The position numbers and the translations under genes were made by a program. Positions 32,446-35,678 of a stretch of DNA of 35,678 bases are shown here, piece after piece. Where the stretch lies: NCBI RefSeq assembly GCF_015712065.1, contig NZ_JACFYZ010000022.1, positions 1 through 35,678 of the forward strand, in the 5' to 3' direction. Under the pieces are notes generated by a model. That model was given only the letters and a program-made list of their open reading frames with translations, was not told the DNA's origin and ran no database searches. Position 1 is the stretch's first letter, and every line of letters begins with the position of its first letter. The stretch is from Ectopseudomonas chengduensis (GTDB lineage: Bacteria > Pseudomonadota > Gammaproteobacteria > Pseudomonadales > Pseudomonadaceae).

Positions 32446-32652
32446 ATGTCCCGTATCGATGTGGTTTCCCTGGTTGGCAGCGCCGTCCCGGCTGAGCTCA
32501 GGTCCGATGGTCATATGGCGTGCTGGCTGGTGATGGTGGATGGCCAGCCCAAAGCCGGCCCTTTCGCTTCCCGTGAGGCTGCGCTGGCTTGCCAGGCGGT
32601 CTGGCTGCTCAGCAGCGCTATTCGTCGTGAGGGCGATTCGCTGCTGGCCTGA
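32446..32652 (+). CDS. Small uncharacterised protein
   Basis: A 68-residue protein starting MSRIDVVSLVG. The ATG at 32446 lies five bases after GGAGG (32436-32440); ATG 32443 and TTG 32434 are less likely. The core CWLVMVDGQPKAGPFASREAALACQAVWLL reads like a short beta-beta-alpha unit in which a GPF-x-SREAA turn leads into a helix. I do not recognise a named family. No membrane segment or signal is present. It is followed by a strong terminator before earP, so it is a single-gene unit. Confidence 0.7.
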   Translation: MSRIDVVSLVGSAVPAELRSDGHMACWLVMVDGQPKAGPFASREAALACQAVWLLSSAIRREGDSLLA

Positions 32653-32692
32653 TTCACTGATTTACCCCGCGCTCGCTCCAGCGCTCCCCTTG

Positions 32693-32714
32693 GCCCGCCT
32701 CTGGCGGGCTTTTT
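32693..32714 (+). terminator. Rho-independent terminator
   Basis: GCCCGCC (32693-32699), a three-base loop and GGCGGGC (32703-32709) are followed by five T. It ends the small gene at 32446-32652 and separates it from earP. Confidence 0.88.
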
Positions 32715-32760
32715 CTTGCTCGCCGGTTAGAATGGCGATCATTTTTTGAAGGGGCGCAGC

Positions 32761-33903
32761 GTGGCCAGGTGGGACATCTTCTGCAGCGTGGTGGATAACT
32801 ACGGTGATATCGGCGTGACCTGGCGGTTGGCCCGACAGCTGGCGGCCGAGCAGGGGCATGTTGTGCGCCTGTGGGTCGACGAGTTGGGTGCCTTCGTACG
32901 CTTGTGCCCCGAGGCCAGTGTCGATGCTGAGTGCCAACACTGGAGCGGTGTCGAGGTGCACCAGTGGCGTGAGCCGTTCCCTGCGGTTGAGCCTGCGCAG
33001 GTGGTGATAGAGGCCTTCGCCTGTCAGTTGCCGTCTGCCTATATCGAGGCAATGGCGGCCAGCGGCACGCGTCGCTTGTGGCTGAATCTGGAATACCTTA
33101 GTGCCGAAGACTGGGTGGCAGGCTGCCATGGCCTGCCATCACCGCAACCAAGCGGTTTGCAGAAGTTCTTCTTCTTTCCCGGATTCGTCGAGGGCACGGG
33201 CGGTTTGCTGCGCGAGGCCAATCTGCTGGCGCAGCGGCGCGCCTTTCAGGCAGACGCGCAGGCGCAGCAGGCGTTCCTGCAGTCGCTTGGCGTGATAAGG
33301 GAACCCGGGGCGCGACTGATTTCGTTGTTCGCTTATGAAAATGCGGGGCTGGCGGGATGGTTAGATGCACTGGCAGCCGATTCGCAGTCGACTCAATTGC
33401 TGGTGCCGCAAGGCAAGGTTTTGGCGAATCTGCAGGCCTGGCTGGGCGAGGTGCAGTTGGTGCCTGGTGATCAGCGGCAGCGCAGCAATCTGCTGATCCA
33501 TGTGCTGCCTTTCGTGGCGCAGGATGACTACGACCGCCTGTTGTGGTGCTGCGACCTCAACGCGGTGCGTGGCGAAGACTCCTTCGTGCGAGCGCAATGG
33601 GCGGGGCGGCCATTGCTCTGGCACATCTACCCGCAGGAGGAAGGGGCGCACTGGGACAAACTTGAGGCGTTTCTGGCGATTTATAACGCCGATCTGATGT
33701 CTGAAGCCGCTGCTGTTCAGGCTGAATTCTGGCGAGCCTGGAATGCGGGGGAAGGGATGGGAACGGCCTGGCCTGCGCTTCTCGAGGTATGGCCGGTACT
33801 GCAGCGACACGCCGAGCAATGGTGTGACGAACAGGCCGTTCGGTCGGATCTTGCCACGATGCTGGAACAGTTTTACCTAAATTGGCTATCATACGCGGCC
33901 TAG
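32761..33903 (+). CDS. earP: EF-P arginine-32 rhamnosyltransferase EarP
   Basis: This 380-residue GT-B glycosyltransferase moves rhamnose from dTDP-rhamnose to Arg32 of EF-P, which is needed for EF-P to relieve ribosome stalling at polyproline. The N-terminus WDIFCSVVDNYGDIGVTWRLARQLA is diagnostic, with D12 and D16 in the place of the catalytic Asp residues reported for EarP. The C-terminal half has RGEDSFVRAQWAGRPLLWHIYPQEE, the donor-binding part. I chose GTG at 32761 with AAGGGG upstream, since it gives the family-like MARWDIF start; a TTG at 32746 is an alternative. efp follows 34 bp downstream, the known pairing. Confidence 0.95.
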   Translation: MARWDIFCSVVDNYGDIGVTWRLARQLAAEQGHVVRLWVDELGAFVRLCPEASVDAECQHWSGVEVHQWREPFPAVEPAQVVIEAFACQLPSAYIEAMAASGTRRLWLNLEYLSAEDWVAGCHGLPSPQPSGLQKFFFFPGFVEGTGGLLREANLLAQRRAFQADAQAQQAFLQSLGVIREPGARLISLFAYENAGLAGWLDALAADSQSTQLLVPQGKVLANLQAWLGEVQLVPGDQRQRSNLLIHVLPFVAQDDYDRLLWCCDLNAVRGEDSFVRAQWAGRPLLWHIYPQEEGAHWDKLEAFLAIYNADLMSEAAAVQAEFWRAWNAGEGMGTAWPALLEVWPVLQRHAEQWCDEQAVRSDLATMLEQFYLNWLSYAA

Positions 33904-33937
33904 ATTTCTGTACCTCCCGCATATTTCGGATATTCGC

Positions 33938-34510
33938 ATGAAAACTGCACAAGAAATGAGAGTCAACAGCGTGGCCCTGATCGATGGCCAGCCGTGGCTG
34001 ATCCAGAAGGCCGAGTTCACCAAGTCCGGTCGTAACAGCGCCATCGTCAAGATGAAGCTGAAGAACCTGCTCAACGGTTCCAAGACCGAGACCGTCTACA
34101 AAGCCGACGACAAGATGGAGCCGGTGATTCTCGAGCGCAAGGAAGTGAACCTGTCCTACATCAGCGGTGAGGACTACGTGTTCATGGATCCGGAATACAA
34201 CTCCTACGAGCTGCGTTCCGAAGATCTGGAAAGCGTTCTGCCGTTCATCGAAGAAGGCATGAGCGACGTCTGCGAAGCCGTGTTCTTCGAAGGCAAAGTG
34301 ATCTCCGTCGACCTGCCGACCACCATCGTGCGTCAGGTTGTCTACACCGAGAACGCTGCTCGTGGCGACACTTCTGGCAAGGTCATGAAGCCTGCCAAGC
34401 TGCGCAACGGTACCGAGATCAAGGTTGCCGAGTTCGTCGACATCGACGACTGGATCGAGATCGATACCCGTGACGGTTCCTACAAGGGCCGCACCCAGGC
34501 TCCGGCCTGA
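33938..34510 (+). CDS. efp: Translation elongation factor P
   Basis: A 190-residue EF-P with three beta-domains. The loop SGRNSA places Arg at position 32, the site rhamnosylated by EarP rather than the Lys used with EpmA. Other typical segments are ERKEVNLSYISGEDYVFMDPEYN and the C-terminal FVDIDDWIEIDTRDGSYKGR. It binds between the P and E sites of the ribosome and promotes Pro-Pro bond formation. It probably shares a transcript with earP, since the 34-bp gap holds no terminator, and is followed by a strong terminator. Confidence 0.97.
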   Translation: MKTAQEMRVNSVALIDGQPWLIQKAEFTKSGRNSAIVKMKLKNLLNGSKTETVYKADDKMEPVILERKEVNLSYISGEDYVFMDPEYNSYELRSEDLESVLPFIEEGMSDVCEAVFFEGKVISVDLPTTIVRQVVYTENAARGDTSGKVMKPAKLRNGTEIKVAEFVDIDDWIEIDTRDGSYKGRTQAPA

Positions 34511-34526
34511 GCTTAAGTTGCACGAG

Positions 34527-34553
34527 AAACCCGGCCTAGGTGCCGGGTTTTTT
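34527..34553 (+). terminator. Rho-independent terminator after efp
   Basis: ACCCGGC (34529-34535) pairs with GCCGGGT (34542-34548) around a six-base loop and is followed by a T-run to 34553. Confidence 0.9.
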
Positions 34554-34609
34554 GTGGCCGTCACGCGGTGGTTTTCGTGGTGCGCGCGGCGCACCCTAGG
34601 GTCATGATC

Positions 34610-35572
34610 TTACTGCTGTGGGATGGCCAGGCTGGTTTGCAGTGCCTGGTCCCAGGGCGGCGGAAAGCCGAAGCGCTGCTTCAGGAAGCTCAGCAGCAGG
34701 CGTGTTCGCGGGCTGGCTTCGCGCTCTAGGCGCAGGGCGTAGATGCTCACCGGCTCGACGGGTGGTAGGCCCTGTTCGCAGAACAGCGGGATCAGCTCGC
34801 CACGTTGCAAATGCTCACTGCTCATCCAGGTGGGCAGGTGGGCCACGCCAAGGCCGGCGAGGGCGCTGAACAGCAGGGTTTCGGCATTGTTGCTGGTCTG
34901 GCGCAGGCGCTTGGGCTTGCACAGCTGCAGCTTGCCGTCGACTTCGAAACGCCAGGCGTAGGGTGGCGCCAGGCTGTCCCAATCGAGGCCGTCGTGCTGT
35001 TCCAGCTCCAGCGGGCTGCGCGGAATGCCGCGTCGACGCAGATACTCCGGGCTGGCGCAGACGATACGCGTCATCGACGCCAGCGGCGTGGCCACCAGGC
35101 GGCTGTCGGGCAGGGGGCCAATACGCACGACGATATCCACCTCGCCCAGGTGTTCGCCCTGTAGGTCGATGAAGCTGTCGATCAGGCGCAGTTGCACGTC
35201 CAGGCCGGGGTTTGCGCGCAGGAACTCGGCAATCGCCGGAGCCAGGTGGCGGCGCCCAAAGGGGGAGGGGGCGTCGATGCGAATCAGGCCTTCCGGTGCA
35301 CTGCTCAACGACACCGCTTCGGCGCGGGCCAGGTGCAGCTCGGCGAGGATGCGCCGGGCGCGCTCGGCGAACGCCAGGCCCGCCGGGGTGACGCGTACCG
35401 CATGAGTCGTGCGACTGAACAGACTGCTACCCATGGCGCGCTCTAGGGCGTCGATGCGCCGTGCCACTGCCGAAGGCGTGAGCGGATGGCGCCTTGCCGC
35501 TGCGGAGAAGCTACCGGTCTCCAGCACGTCGAGAAAGAGTTCCAGTTGGTCGGTCAGTGCATCGGGGTTCAT
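34610..35572 (-). CDS. LysR-family transcriptional regulator
   Basis: A 320-residue LysR regulator. The N-terminal winged helix-turn-helix (about 8-67) reads LELFLDVLETGSFSAAARRHPLTPSAVARRIDALERAMGSSLFSR in pattern, followed by the linker helix and an effector-binding domain (about 95-300) with the LIRIDAPSPFGRRHLAPAIAEFL entry. The ligand is not predictable. ATG 35572 has AAGG six bases upstream. The gene converges on efp, and no neighbour that it might control is visible within the window, because the sequence directly upstream looks like an insertion element end. Confidence 0.93.
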   Translation of the reverse strand: MNPDALTDQLELFLDVLETGSFSAAARRHPLTPSAVARRIDALERAMGSSLFSRTTHAVRVTPAGLAFAERARRILAELHLARAEAVSLSSAPEGLIRIDAPSPFGRRHLAPAIAEFLRANPGLDVQLRLIDSFIDLQGEHLGEVDIVVRIGPLPDSRLVATPLASMTRIVCASPEYLRRRGIPRSPLELEQHDGLDWDSLAPPYAWRFEVDGKLQLCKPKRLRQTSNNAETLLFSALAGLGVAHLPTWMSSEHLQRGELIPLFCEQGLPPVEPVSIYALRLEREASPRTRLLLSFLKQRFGFPPPWDQALQTSLAIPQQ

Positions 35573-35590
35573 GGCAGCCTTCTTATGTGT

Positions 35591-35678
35591 TGCCGCTGAC
35601 CGAAAACTGACCCAGTAGAGGCTGTTCTGCCGACTGAAAACTGACCCAGGTGTTCAACTGCTTCTGCTCAATTTTTGA
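35591..35678. mobile_element. Probable terminus of an IS21-family insertion sequence
   Basis: Two near-identical direct repeats lie at the window edge: CTGACCGAAAACTGACCCAG (35596-35615) and GACTGAAAACTGACCCAG (35632-35649), 34 bp apart. Repeated terminal blocks reading TGGGTCAGTTTTC on the opposite strand are, as I remember them, typical of IS21-family ends in Pseudomonas. The transposase genes would lie beyond the window. Only about 20 bp separate the first repeat from the LysR start codon. Confidence 0.45.

Overview
The window looks like a GC-rich Pseudomonas chromosome carrying accessory DNA. The best evidence is at the right end: an EarP (EF-P arginine rhamnosyltransferase) gene lies next to an EF-P gene that has Arg32 in its modification loop, the arrangement known from Pseudomonas. 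The type VI secretion cluster also has a pseudomonad-like layout. No species can be named from sequence reading alone.

Left part (1 to about 7600) is island DNA. It opens inside the 3' end of a DUF927-type gene of integrated elements. A repeat-rich stretch of about 950 bp without a credible gene follows. Next comes a reduced heat-resistance locus (LHR/TLQ type): a broken small heat-shock protein gene, an intact ClpK/ClpG disaggregase, PsiE, a small membrane protein of unknown role and a Kef-type cation/proton antiporter. Genes I would expect in the full locus (FtsH, YfdX, HdeD, thioredoxin, DegP) are not seen here. A luciferase-like monooxygenase follows at 7793-8761.

Centre (9051-30157) is a complete type VI secretion system in two divergent arms. 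The minus-strand arm runs from 22415 downwards: tssB, tssC, hcp, tssE, tssF, tssG, tssH (clpV), an AT-rich deaminase-fold protein, an unrecognised 206-residue protein, vgrG and a MORN-repeat protein. A PAAR-like DUF4280 gene converges on the MORN gene. The plus-strand arm is tssJ, tssK, tssL, tssM, tssA with translationally coupled junctions. Together these supply the membrane complex (JLM), baseplate (EFGK, A), sheath (BC), tube (Hcp), spike (VgrG, PAAR-like), recycling ATPase (ClpV) and a cargo module. The most interesting gene is the deaminase-fold protein at 12959-13936. Its H-x-E and S-P-C-x2-C motifs and flanking pattern recall AID/APOBEC enzymes, and it sits between clpV and vgrG, so it is a good candidate mutagenic or nucleotide-modifying effector.

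Right part (30158-35678): a hipA/hipB-like pair with reversed gene order and three evenly spaced operator palindromes, a small conserved-looking protein with a terminator, earP and efp with a terminator, a LysR regulator, and at the edge what looks like the end of an IS21-family insertion sequence just upstream of the LysR start.
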